Shown here: piece after piece, positions 8,786 through 17,645 of the stretch | Layout of the letters: every line of letters begins with the position of its first letter | How positions within the stretch are numbered: position 1 is the first letter of the stretch | DNA from: Streptomyces chattanoogensis | Lineage (GTDB): Bacteria > Actinomycetota > Actinomycetes > Streptomycetales > Streptomycetaceae | Direction: 5' to 3' | Assembly: GCF_001294335.1 (NCBI RefSeq) | Contig: NZ_LGKG01000164.1 | Coordinates: forward strand, 1-64,000 | DNA: 64,000 nt | Made by a program: the position numbers and the translations under genes | Notes under the pieces: model-generated | Seen by the model: only the letters and a program-made list of their open reading frames with translations | Told to the model about the DNA's origin: nothing | The model's database searches: none

Positions 8786-8801
8786 GGGGGTGGCTCCTGG
8801 G

Positions 8802-10211
8802 TCAGTTGTGGGCGGCGGGCGCCGCGTCGGCGGTCTTCTCGGGCACAGAGGTGGGCCGCCTGCTGGGCAGGGCAAGGAGGGGTACGGCGAGACAGGCGGC
8901 GGTGGCGGCCAGCGCGAGCCCGGCCCGTACGCCCGCGCCGGGTCCGGTCAGCCCGCAGGCGGCGGTGGCCAGGGCGGGGCCGAGGGTGAAGCCGAGACTG
9001 CGGGCGAGCTGCACCGTGGAACCGACGGTCGCGGTCCGGCCCGGCGGGGCGGCGCCCATGACCAGGGCCTGGGTCGGGCCGCCGGTCAAGCCCAGGCCGA
9101 CGCCCGCCAGCGCCAGCCGCCAGGCCACGTCCAGCGGTGACCAGCCGTCGCCCAGCGGGACCAGCAGGAGCAGGCCGGCAGCCGTGAAGGCAGCACCGGT
9201 GACCGCGACCGGCCGGGCGCCATACCTGTCGGCGAGGCGCCCGCCGAGCGGTCCGGCCAGTCCCATGCCCAGGGGGAAGGCGAGGACGGTCAGCCCGGTC
9301 GTGGTGGCGCTGACACCGTTGTCTCGCTGGAGGTGCAGAGCGACCACGTAGTGCATGGCAGCAAATCCGGCCGCGAGGGCCAGTACCGCGCTGTGGGCCC
9401 GGGACAGACCGGTGGCTCGCAGGACAACACCCACCGGTCGACCGCCCGGACCACGCAGCCACCACCAGAGCGGCGGGACCGCCGCGATCGCCAGCACCAG
9501 CCACGACGGGCGGTCCGCTGCCAGGGTCAGCGCCAGGAGCAGGACCGCCACACCCGACGCCACCAGCAACGTGTCCGCCGCCGACCGCCGGTCGGGCCGA
9601 CGCAACCCGCCATCCCGCGGCATGGCCCGCCAGGCAACGACCAGGGCGAGCACACAGAAGGGGATCTTCACCAGGAAGACGGAGCGCCAGCCCAGGTGGT
9701 CCAGCAGCAGCCCGCCCACAGCCGGTCCGGTCACCGCGCCCAGCGGGCCCAAGGTGGCGGGCACGCTCATCGCCCGTCCGCGCAGCTCCGGTCGTACGGA
9801 ACGGATCGCGAGGACCGGCATCAGCACGAACAGCACCGCCCCGAACGCGCCCTGCACAAGGCGGGCGGCGATCAGCCAGGCCGCCCAGGGTGCCGCAGCG
9901 GCCAGGGCGCTGCACAGGCCGAAGCCGCAGGTTGCAGCCAGCACTGCGGAACGCAGCCCCACCCCGTCAAGCCATCTGCCGACGGGCAACAGCAAGGCCA
10001 CGACCGGTAGTTGGTAACCGAGAACAGCCCATTGGGCAGTGGCGGTGGACACATGCAGACCGTCGGCGATGTCCGCCAAGGCGACGTTGACGATGTTCAT
10101 ATCGAGCATCGCCACGAACGCCAGCACGCCCGCCACGGCGACCAGCGGCCAGCAGTCCTCACCTACGGGTATGTGACCGGGCCGATCCGTACCGGGACCG
10201 TCGTGTGCCAC
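8802..10211 (-). CDS. MFS multidrug-type exporter (DHA2-like, about 14 TM)
   Basis: A 469-aa integral membrane protein with repeated hydrophobic segments starting VAVAGVLAFVAMLDMNIVNV. The DHA family marks are visible: MLDMNIVNVALADI in TM1, LPVGRWLDGVGLRS in the 2-3 loop, and RLVQGAFGAVLFVLMPVLAI followed by GPAVGGLLLDHLGWRSVF, the motif C/antiporter region. The GTG at 10211 is preceded by GATGAGGGGGGAAG and gives a normal cytoplasmic N-terminus. As first gene of the operon with the AsnB-like enzyme and a P450, it may export the product of that pathway or provide self-resistance. The substrate is unknown. Confidence 0.88.
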   Translation of the reverse strand: MAHDGPGTDRPGHIPVGEDCWPLVAVAGVLAFVAMLDMNIVNVALADIADGLHVSTATAQWAVLGYQLPVVALLLPVGRWLDGVGLRSAVLAATCGFGLCSALAAAAPWAAWLIAARLVQGAFGAVLFVLMPVLAIRSVRPELRGRAMSVPATLGPLGAVTGPAVGGLLLDHLGWRSVFLVKIPFCVLALVVAWRAMPRDGGLRRPDRRSAADTLLVASGVAVLLLALTLAADRPSWLVLAIAAVPPLWWWLRGPGGRPVGVVLRATGLSRAHSAVLALAAGFAAMHYVVALHLQRDNGVSATTTGLTVLAFPLGMGLAGPLGGRLADRYGARPVAVTGAAFTAAGLLLLVPLGDGWSPLDVAWRLALAGVGLGLTGGPTQALVMGAAPPGRTATVGSTVQLARSLGFTLGPALATAACGLTGPGAGVRAGLALAATAACLAVPLLALPSRRPTSVPEKTADAAPAAHN

Positions 10212-10619
10212 CCTTCCCCCCTCATCACCACGAGCGTGCTGCCGGACGGCAACCCGTCCCATAAGTCGAGAGGGATCCGGGATGAGTTCCCCGCCGTACC
10301 CAGAAAAAGTGACCGGTGAGCTGGTTCTTCACGCTGATCAGCCGAGCAGGTCGTTCTCCACAAGCAGAGTCCGAGGCAGAGCCCGAGACAGAGCCCGAGA
10401 CAGTGAGCGAATCGACGTGGCGCGTTCCGATGGCGACGGCGGCGCGATGCCCCGCCCTGCGGCCGGCCCCCTCCCCCGTTCTCAGCCTCGAGATCGCCGC
10501 CCCGCCGTGGAACTCCGCACTCCGCTCAACCGACTCCTGACGTGTGGGCACTTGCCTGAACCCCGCACCCGCGGATCGGTCCACCTCTGAAAGCCCCCAT
10601 GACACCCAGGAGTTCTCGT
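10212..10619. promoter_or_regulatory. Divergent intergenic region between the MFS operon and the copper chaperone gene
   Basis: A 408-bp stretch without a convincing gene. It must contain the promoters of the minus-strand MFS operon and of the plus-strand chaperone gene. It holds a small GA-rich tandem repeat at 10367-10402. I see no clear CsoR-type copper operator. Confidence 0.4.
10367..10402. repeat. Three 12-bp tandem repeats
   Basis: Units GAGTCCGAGGCA, GAGCCCGAGACA and GAGCCCGAGACA follow one another; the last two are identical. They lie between two divergent genes and outside any likely coding frame. Confidence 0.7.
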
Positions 10620-10835
10620 ATGGCCCAGAAGCAATACAACGTCACCGGTATGAGCTGTGAGCACTGCGTGGCGAGCGTCACGGAAGAGGTCTCCGCGGTG
10701 CCAGGGGTCAACGAGGTCGTGGTCGACCTCGCCGCTGACACCGTCACGGTGCACGGTACGGACCTCGATGACGAGCGGCTGCGCGCCGCCATCGTCGAGG
10801 CCGGTTACGGCGTCGACGCCCCAGTAGCAGCCTGA
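10620..10835 (+). CDS. copZ: Heavy-metal-associated domain protein, CopZ-like copper chaperone
   Basis: A 71-aa protein made of one HMA domain (ferredoxin-like fold) with the metal site GMSCEHC at residues 10-16, followed by ASVTEEVSAVPGV and the conserved C-terminal AGY loop. Such proteins carry Cu(I) to a P-type ATPase or to the CsoR regulator in the cytoplasm. The ATG at 10620 follows AGGAGTTCTCGT. No copA or csoR lies beside it, unlike the usual arrangement, so it may be an orphan copy. A strong hairpin follows 15 bp after the stop. Confidence 0.9.
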   Translation: MAQKQYNVTGMSCEHCVASVTEEVSAVPGVNEVVVDLAADTVTVHGTDLDDERLRAAIVEAGYGVDAPVAA

Positions 10836-10850
10836 TCCCGACCGTGGGAA

Positions 10851-10887
10851 GTTCCAGGGCAGGGCACGCCCTGCCCTGCCCTGGAAC
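10851..10887 (+). terminator. Hairpin terminator after the copper chaperone gene
   Basis: A perfect 16-bp inverted repeat (GTTCCAGGGCAGGGCA / TGCCCTGCCCTGGAAC) with a 5-base CGCCC loop, starting 15 bp beyond the stop codon. Its right arm overlaps the first codons of the transposase relic. Confidence 0.8.
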
Positions 10888-10995
10888 TCGGGCGTCGTCG
10901 AAGGACACGTCAACCGCATCAAGATGCTCAGACGCCAGATGTTCGGCCGCGCGGGCTTCGCCCTCCTGCGAAAGCGAGTCCTGCTCGCGCCGTGA
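10882..10995 (+). pseudogene. ISL3-family transposase C-terminal relic
   Basis: The plus strand reads WNSGVVEGHVNRIKMLRRQM then FGRAGFALLRKRVLLAP and a TGA. That is the typical C-terminus of ISL3 transposases, where (N/S)GxVEGxVxRxK carries the last catalytic Glu. Only about 37 codons survive; nothing of the rest of the element was found. Confidence 0.85.
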
Positions 10996-11176
10996 CGCAG
11001 ACTGTCTGCCGAGAGGCCAAGCAGCACTGGTCTGTCTGGAACACCGGAAATGGCGGCAGTGTGACGCAGGCCAGGTCTGCTCCCTCACCGCCCTGTACGG
11101 GCTCGCATCGCGGTGAGCCGTACTTCGCCCGCAACCGGATCCCGGTCACCACGAACGTCGAAGGCGCCTCCCGGCG

Positions 11177-11844
<668 letters not shown>

Positions 11845-11852
11845 CTACCGAC

Positions 11853-12407
11853 TCATTGCGTTCTCAGCTTGCGGCTTCCGGCTCGGTTCTTCGCGATGTT
11901 TCGAATTTTCCTTCTGCTGCCTGACTCGGCGAGCAGGGCGAGTACCGCAGGCGGCGTCGACTCCTCGGCGAGGACGCGCTGCATCCAGTCCGTGACCTTC
12001 GCCAACTCGGCCGGTGTCGGCACGTGACCGTCCTCGATGGACAGGTAGAACAGCCAGTCGTGGATGCGGCGGCGGATGAACTCGCGGTACCCCTCCGTCT
12101 TGAGCTGGTCGATCTCTGGCAGTAGTTCGGCCGACCACTGCCGGAACTCGGCAGGACCGGTCACCTTCATCGCGATCCTGTCCACGAGGGTGACCACCGC
12201 CGTCTTGGACGTCATCTCGTTGGGGTCGCGCAGGATCATGGCCACGATCGCGCGGTCTCGGTCGCGGCTTCGCGAGGAAGCAGTCACCAAGACGACGCGT
12301 CGGTACGCGGACGATCGCACGTGCTCGTCCGCGACGGCATCGTCGACGTCCACGTCGAGGATGCCGGCCCCCGCTAGCAATTCGGCCACATCGGAATGCA
12401 ATGTCAT
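11853..12407 (-). CDS. Conserved-type hypothetical protein (184 aa)
   Basis: No family recognised. The product is acidic and probably cytoplasmic, with no signal peptide or membrane segment. It begins TLHSDVAELLAGAGILDVDV and has a helical middle (TGPAEFRQWSAELLPEIDQL, REFIRRRIHDWLFYLSIEDG). The ATG at 12407 follows AAAGGATGAAGCG; upstream in-frame residues lack a ribosome site. Codon use fits a real gene. It ends 8 bp before the broken WYL regulator on the same strand, so the two may once have been co-transcribed. Confidence 0.6.
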   Translation of the reverse strand: MTLHSDVAELLAGAGILDVDVDDAVADEHVRSSAYRRVVLVTASSRSRDRDRAIVAMILRDPNEMTSKTAVVTLVDRIAMKVTGPAEFRQWSAELLPEIDQLKTEGYREFIRRRIHDWLFYLSIEDGHVPTPAELAKVTDWMQRVLAEESTPPAVLALLAESGSRRKIRNIAKNRAGSRKLRTQ

Positions 12408-12621
12408 CGCTTCATCCTTTCTTGCAGGGCCGGACTCCACATCGCGGGCATCTTCCTCTGGTCCGCACGCTGCTCCAAACGAAACGGCGTAGATGGCGAA
12501 GGTCAGACGATGCACGAAGGCCGCCTCGGCTGCCTGCATGCCGGCAGAGGGAGGCGGTTCGTCGTGGGCTGCGGTCGCATGGATCCGAAACCCTGCAGGG
12601 AGATCTTGCGTCTTCCTCCGC

Positions 12622-13602
12622 GTGCCTTTGTCTCGAAGATCCCCTCTCGTATCCGTCGCCGTCGGGATGACGGCGCTCCTCGCGCTTTCCGCGTGCGGTG
12701 GCGCGCCTTCCGCTCGCGGCAGGCAGGGCGGCGGCGCGTCGGAGAGCGGCTCTGCTTCCCCGTCACCGGCGAAGCAGAGGCCGGCGGGTGCTGGTGGGCT
12801 GCTGTCGGGAGGGGTCTGGGCGGTCCAGGAGGTCGAGATCGATGGCCACAGGGAGGATCTGCCGTCCGAGGCCCGGGGGTGGGTCGCCGTTCAGAGCGAC
12901 GGCACGGCGTCGGGCAGTTACGGGTGCACGCCGTTCCGCACCCAAGCGAAGGTGACGGCGACGCGCCTCACGCTGGGCAAGGAGGTGGCGCCCCTCCCCT
13001 CCCCCTCCCTCCCACCCACCCGACCGGAAGACGGACCGGGCCCGTGCCATCCGGACGACGTAGCCGACACAGCGCCACTGGCGGACTTCGAGAAAAAGAT
13101 GAAAGCCGCCTTCAGCGGAGAGCTCTCGCTGTCCACGAAGCGCACTCCCGGCTACCCCCTCCAGTTGCACGTCAAGAACCAACAGGGCTACGACATCACG
13201 TTCGCGCAGGCCAGGCGCGAGGACTTCTTCCAGATCAGGTGGCAGCTCGTCGATACCACCCAGTACGACAGCCACGGCGCGGAATTCACCGCCGGTGACC
13301 AGATGTACTTCGACTTCCACGACAACGGTGAGGTGAGCGGCAAACTCGGCTGCAACGCTTTCACCGCCAAAGCCACGTTCGCCGGTACCCACCTCTACTT
13401 CAATGACGCGGCTCTGACGACGCAGCGCACCTGCAGCGAAAAGATCACGAAAGACGAGGCGAGCGTCCTCGCGACCCTGAAGAAGTCACTCAACTACTCG
13501 TACTGGGCGGAACCAGACAGTCTCACCCTGTCCCTCAATGAGGACTTGGCTTTCCCTGCGAGAGAAACCGGTTTCACCTTCCGCGGGGTACCGCGCCCGT
13601 AG
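12622..13602 (+). CDS. Secreted lipoprotein with two META (HslJ-like) domains
   Basis: The N-terminus has basic residues, a hydrophobic run and the lipobox LSAC-GG (about residue 24), so it is likely a membrane-anchored lipoprotein. Two copies of a META-like beta fold follow: GGVWAVQEVEIDGH ... GSYGCTPFRTQ, and IRWQLVDTTQYD ... VSGKLGCNAFTAKATFAG with RTCSEKITKDEAS. Each has the GxxGCNxF-type core and a later Cys. The start is uncertain: I chose GTG at 12622 because it gives a normal lipoprotein signal of 23 residues, but no good ribosome site is visible; in-frame ATGs at 12493 and 12538 are possible. META domains occur in heat-shock protein HslJ and in secreted proteins of unknown function. 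Confidence 0.8.
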   Translation: MPLSRRSPLVSVAVGMTALLALSACGGAPSARGRQGGGASESGSASPSPAKQRPAGAGGLLSGGVWAVQEVEIDGHREDLPSEARGWVAVQSDGTASGSYGCTPFRTQAKVTATRLTLGKEVAPLPSPSLPPTRPEDGPGPCHPDDVADTAPLADFEKKMKAAFSGELSLSTKRTPGYPLQLHVKNQQGYDITFAQARREDFFQIRWQLVDTTQYDSHGAEFTAGDQMYFDFHDNGEVSGKLGCNAFTAKATFAGTHLYFNDAALTTQRTCSEKITKDEASVLATLKKSLNYSYWAEPDSLTLSLNEDLAFPARETGFTFRGVPRP

Positions 13603-14013
13603 GCAGGAATTGCCGACCATTGTCCACGGCTTCTGCCACTGGACGCGTCACCATCTCGATCACGTCGAGAACGCGCGACGGCGCTACGCCACCCCGGATC
13701 GCATCGCCCACGCGACATTGTCCAGCGGAGCGTGATCTCCGCGTCGCCGCACGGGGGTCGCGAACGGGGACGCCGCATCTACGCGTTGGCCAGAGTCCGA
13801 CAACCCTGGTCGTTCGTTCCCGCCTGCCCTTGCCCCATGCGCAGTGTGGGCGCAGGACGTGCCGTTGCTGCCAGCAGGTTTTCGCTCATGGATACGGCGG
13901 CGGGCGGTGGCGAGAACCAAGGAGCAGGTCCTCAATCCACTCGCCCGGGTGGCAACGCGCCGAGAGGACCACTCTTTCCTTGCCGCCGCCCGCGGCGCGT
14001 GCAGGATGACGGC
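13603..14013. other. Intergenic region, nothing recognised
   Basis: No convincing gene, family resemblance, strong hairpin or repeat was found between the lipoprotein gene and the DUF1003 gene. The latter's promoter must lie here. Confidence 0.4.
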
Positions 14014-14511
14014 ATGACGTCCCATCACGGCGGCCCGACGGGCGGCCATTGGCCGCACCCCGTCATCCGTCTCCCACATGAGCAGGAGCTCTTCGCGCGT
14101 GGGCGCGGTGTACAGGACCACATCGCGGACGCGATCACCGCTTTCGCGGGATCCATGGCTTTTGTGTATGTGCACATGGTGTGGTTCGCCGGCTGGATCC
14201 TGATCAACGAAGGACTCTTCGGCCAGGCCGCCGTCTTCGACCCCTTCCCCTTCGGGCTGCTCACCATGATCGTCAGCCTTGAGGCGATCTTCCTGTCGAC
14301 GTTCGTCATGGTCAGCCAGAACCGCCAGGCCGCGCGCGACGCGATTCGCGCCGATCTCAACTTCGAGGCCAGTGTGCGTTCGGAGGTCTGGTCGACGAAC
14401 TTGGGGCGCGCCCTGGGCCTGGACCCCGAAGAGATCGAGCGGCAGACACAGGAGCTCATCGCGACGAGCCGGGCCAAGATGAACAACGAGATGGGACGAC
14501 CTCAGGCTTGA
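14014..14511 (+). CDS. DUF1003 membrane protein
   Basis: A 165-aa protein of the DUF1003 family. It has the family order: VQDHIADAITAFAGSMAFVY leading to a first membrane helix (VHMVWFAGWILINEGLFG), then the signature FDPFPFGLLTMIVSLEAIF in the second helix and FVMVSQNRQAARDAIRADLN after it. The C-terminal ~60 residues are a charged cytoplasmic tail. The ATG at 14014 follows GCAGGATGACGGC and gives the normal family length; longer frames are unsupported. Function is unknown; proximity to metal or pH stress genes has been noted for the family elsewhere, but nothing here tests that. Confidence 0.88.
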   Translation: MTSHHGGPTGGHWPHPVIRLPHEQELFARGRGVQDHIADAITAFAGSMAFVYVHMVWFAGWILINEGLFGQAAVFDPFPFGLLTMIVSLEAIFLSTFVMVSQNRQAARDAIRADLNFEASVRSEVWSTNLGRALGLDPEEIERQTQELIATSRAKMNNEMGRPQA

Positions 14512-14759
14512 GCGCCGAGCGCGGCGCGGGCGCGTACGCACGTGGCAGGCCCCGGCGCTGCATTGGGGAGTGCAGTGCCACTGCTTGAGGCGGCGATGCG
14601 GCGCAGCCGGTCGTACACGCCCCGCCCGTTGCCCTACGGGTGGGCAGGCTTCCCGCAGTCGGCCACTCCGGAGCCTCCAGCCGATGGTGTCGATCACCTG
14701 ATGGTGATCACGTCAGCTGCCCCTGCCTCCAGATCCGATCCAGAAGCAACGACTCTCTC

Positions 14760-15050
14760 CTTACCCACTGCGCGGCGTCAGCGGCGTGCCGGACAAAGCC
14801 AACTCCGTGCGCTTCCACGGTTCTACGCCCAGTCCACGGAACCCCGTGATGAGCCGAGGGCATGCCTTCGTCACCGACCGCGTGCAGCCGTGAGCCCACC
14901 GGAGCTGCTTGCACAACCAGCCGGAGCAGGCACGCCGCATCCAGCCGGTGCACGGTCCGCCAGCGATTCGCCCCATTCCCCGGAGTGGCAGAAACGCCCT
15001 TGGCGCCATCAATGCCGATCAAGCCCAGGACGAAGCCGTAGGTCGGTCAC
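14760..15050 (-). pseudogene. SDR-family NAD-dependent epimerase, C-terminal relic
   Basis: On the minus strand GFVLGLIGIDGAKGVSATPG, NGANRWRTVHRLDAACLLRL and APVGSRLHAVGDEGMP can be read, matching the G(D)GxNRWPAVHRLDAARLxRLALE and LHAVxDEGVPFREIA blocks of atypical SDR proteins in actinobacteria. The frame breaks after DEGMP, and the last helices appear only in other frames. The N-terminal Rossmann half is absent. Confidence 0.65.
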
Positions 15051-15605
15051 GCCCGGACGGCGTAGTCCGAGAAGTCGTCTGCGGAACCGTGCCGATCAGC
15101 AGCTTCCAGGTATGTACGGCCGTGTGCGGTGAGGTGGGCAGGACGCACGCGGCCGTGGTCGGCGGTGGCGGGCCGGGTGATCAGGCGTCCAGCAGGCCAC
15201 GCAGGACGACGTTCATGGAACGTACGTTGAGGGCGGCGCGGATGACACACGGTGGAAAGGGATACCAGCAGGGGGTGGCCGCAGCACGATTGCAGGTTTC
15301 CCAAGGGGAAATTACGCCGCTTGGCGTGAGCCGCCGCCCCAATGGAGACCGGGGGCGCCCACTAGGATGCCTCGAGAACGTAAACATCCCCATATATGAG
15401 CTATCAACCTTTGATTCACTGATGCCCGGTATGGCGCGTCGGAGCGGGGTACGGTCCGCTCACGGAGTATGTGTTCATGGCCGGCCCCATGCGGTCATGG
15501 TGCTCCGGCACCTGGTCGCCAGACGCGACGCGAAAGCCGCGACGTCCGGAACAGGTGCTCCCGCACCAGCGACCGAACCGAGCACCCGGATGGAGAGGAC
15601 GCTGC
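15051..15605. other. Intergenic region upstream of the NAD kinase gene
   Basis: No recognisable gene. A locally AT-richer stretch (near 15380-15425, with CATATATGAGC) could be part of the NAD kinase promoter. Confidence 0.4.
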
Positions 15606-16670
15606 GTGAGCGTGCAACGGGTTGGCATCGTCGTCCACGGGGGCCGTCCCGGCGCCGTGGCGGCCGCTGACGTGGTCCGACGGTGGTGCGAACGCCAGGA
15701 TGTCGGCTGCGTTGCCATCGATGTGTGGAGCCAGGACGAACAACGGCGAGATGCGCGGGAGGAGGTCGACGCTGCCGGCGGCCCCGACCTGATCGTCACG
15801 CTCGGAGGAGACGGCACCTTCCTCCGCGGGGCACGCCTGGCCGCACAGAACGACGCGCTTGTCCTCGGTGTCGACTTGGGCACCCTAGGCTTCCTGACCG
15901 AGGTCCCGGCCGACGATGTCGAGTGCGCACTGGACACCATCCAACGCGGCCAAGCAGACATCGAGACCCGCCTCATGCTGACCATGCGTGCGTCCTGTCC
16001 GCTGCAACTCCCCGAGGGTATGGAGGCCCTCCTGCACTACGGCCGGGGTCCCGCACTGCCGTCTCCGCCGGTGCGCCCCGAGTGTGCCGTCGCCCTCGAC
16101 TGGGGGATGGCCCTGAACGTGACAGCCCTCAACGACATCGTCCTGGAGAAACTGGCACGCGACCGGCAGGTCTCCCTCGGCGTGTACCTCGCGGGCCGGC
16201 TGCTCGCCTCCTACTCCGCCGACGCCGTCCTGGTCGCCACCCCCACCGGATCCACCGCCTACAGCTTCGCCGCCGGCGGCCCCGTCATCTCCCCTCGGGC
16301 CGACGCCATCATCTTCACCCCTGTCGCTCCGCACATGACATTCAACCGTTCGGTGGTGGCCGCACCCGACGAAGCCGTGGCCCTGCGCGTCCTGGGACAT
16401 TCCGGTCGCGCGGCGGTGAGTGTCGACGGGCAGTTGCGCGGCGTACTGGATCCTGGGGACTGGATCGGTGTCTACGCGGCTCCGCAGCGCCTGCGCGTCG
16501 TGCGGCTCGGGCCAACCGACTTCTACGGCAGGCTGCGTGAGCGCATGCGCCTGACCGACGCCCCCGCGACAGCCGGCACCGACATCACCCCCATGTGGCC
16601 CCACACCAGCCCACCCCCCGATGACCTCGCACACCTGCGCCTTCCGCCCCTGCCTGCGGACGTCAACTGA
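15606..16670 (+). CDS. nadK: NAD kinase
   Basis: Makes NADP+ from NAD+ with ATP or polyphosphate. The 354-aa product has the diagnostic motifs in order: VGIVVHGGRP at the N-terminus, DLIVTLGGDGTFLRGARLAA with the catalytic GGDGT near residue 68, LGVDLGTLGFLTEV, NDIVLEK (NE/D motif), and the glycine-rich VATPTGSTAYSFAAGGPVIS. It ends in the usual beta sandwich (SVDGQLRGVLDPGDWI). The GTG at 15606 is chosen because GGAGAGGA lies just upstream and the first strand begins at residue 4. It is longer than the usual ~300 aa, with an insert (residues ~135-165) and a Pro-rich tail. Streptomycetes often carry more than one nadK; this looks like a secondary, stand-alone copy. Confidence 0.93.
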   Translation: MSVQRVGIVVHGGRPGAVAAADVVRRWCERQDVGCVAIDVWSQDEQRRDAREEVDAAGGPDLIVTLGGDGTFLRGARLAAQNDALVLGVDLGTLGFLTEVPADDVECALDTIQRGQADIETRLMLTMRASCPLQLPEGMEALLHYGRGPALPSPPVRPECAVALDWGMALNVTALNDIVLEKLARDRQVSLGVYLAGRLLASYSADAVLVATPTGSTAYSFAAGGPVISPRADAIIFTPVAPHMTFNRSVVAAPDEAVALRVLGHSGRAAVSVDGQLRGVLDPGDWIGVYAAPQRLRVVRLGPTDFYGRLRERMRLTDAPATAGTDITPMWPHTSPPPDDLAHLRLPPLPADVN

Positions 16671-16829
16671 CCTCGCTCGCCCGGGTCTGCAGAACGCGGG
16701 GGTTGCCCGGCTGGTCTGGCGCGCGGTGGTCGACATGGCTGAGCGGGCCGACTTGCGTGGAGAGCACCTCGGGGTGGCCCCGCTGTCTCCCGGCGCGAAG
16801 GTATCCGTAGCTGGCGGGGGTGGAGACCA

Positions 16830-16970
16830 GTGACCCACCGCAACGCGCCCCTGTCACCCGAAGGTCGCCGTCGCCTGATCGAACGCTGCACGAGTCGGCC
16901 GATCGCCCCGTGGCAGCGGAGATGGGGATCTCACGTGCCTGCGCGTCCAAGTGGGTGAACCGTTACCGCC
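16830..16970 (+). pseudogene. IS481-family transposase N-terminal relic
   Basis: From the GTG at 16830: THRNAPLSPEGRRRLIERC, then after a frame change VAAEMGISRACASKWVNRYR. This is the helix-turn-helix start of IS481 transposases. Less than 50 codons remain and they are frameshifted. The sequence then joins a glyoxalase-like gene end. Confidence 0.8.
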
Positions 16971-16974
16971 GCCC

Positions 16975-17095
16975 CCCGCCCATCGACCGTCGTGCCGAGC
17001 TGCGCTGCTATATGCGCGATCCCGACGGCTACCTCATCGAGGTGGGACAGGCCACCGGCCTGCTCGACGGCATCCTGGCCCGCACCGACCCCTGA
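16975..17095 (+). pseudogene. VOC (glyoxalase-like) protein C-terminal relic
   Basis: Reads ELRCYMRDPDGYLIEVGQAT then GLLDGILARTDP and a TGA. The RDPDGYLIEVGQ block is the last beta strand of VOC-fold dioxygenase/glyoxalase proteins, with the metal-binding Glu. It directly follows the IS481 fragment, so the insertion probably removed the rest. Confidence 0.7.
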
Positions 17096-17246
17096 CCAGG
17101 GCGTCGTCCGGGCGCCCGGACGTGCTGCCGGGCCGGCAGCAGGCACCCGTACGCCCCGCCGGTTACGATGCAGGGAAGCAGGCGGACGGCCTCAGCGCGA
17201 CCACCGCGAGGTCAGCTGCCCACGCCTCACCAGGGAGGCATGCCGT

Positions 17247-17618
17247 ATGGCACCTGATATGGCACCTGACCGGATCCCAGGCATCAACCCGGCATCCGCT
17301 CCCAGCGGAGCCGGCTGTACGGACTGCCTGGCGGGCGACGGACCAGGCTGGTGGTTTCACCTGCGCCGCTGCGCCGAGTGCGGACACATCGGATGCTGCG
17401 ACTCCTCACCGTCGCAACACGGCACCAAGCACGCCCGCGAGGCGGGACACCCGTTCCTCACCAGCTTCGAACCGGGCGAGAGCTGGTTCTGGAACATCGA
17501 GACCGGCGAGTACTACGACGGGCCACAGCTGCGCCCGCCCGTCGCCCATCCCTCCGACCAGCCGACACCGGGCCCCCGGGACAAGGTCCCCGCGGACTGG
17601 GAGCGGCAGCTGCACTGA
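17247..17618 (+). CDS. UBP-type zinc finger protein
   Basis: A 123-aa protein containing a bacterial UBP zinc finger (zf-UBP): CTDCLAGDGPGWWFHLRRC, then CGHIGCCDSSPSQHGTKHA and HPFLTSFEPGESWFWN. The ordered Cys and His residues are those that bind Zn in the ubiquitin-C-terminus-binding domain of eukaryotes; in actinobacteria the partner is not known. The ATG at 17247 follows AGGGAGG with good spacing; a second ATG at 17259 repeats the MAPD codons. It converges with the DUF5996 gene, 27 bp away. Confidence 0.88.
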   Translation: MAPDMAPDRIPGINPASAPSGAGCTDCLAGDGPGWWFHLRRCAECGHIGCCDSSPSQHGTKHAREAGHPFLTSFEPGESWFWNIETGEYYDGPQLRPPVAHPSDQPTPGPRDKVPADWERQLH

Positions 17619-17645
17619 GTCCCTGGCCTTCGGCCGGAGGCGAGG

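Noticed and set aside
14909..15670. Continuous frame covering the region before NAD kinase
   Set aside because: It lacks any ribosome site and family resemblance and runs opposite the SDR relic; the NAD kinase fold starts only at 15606.
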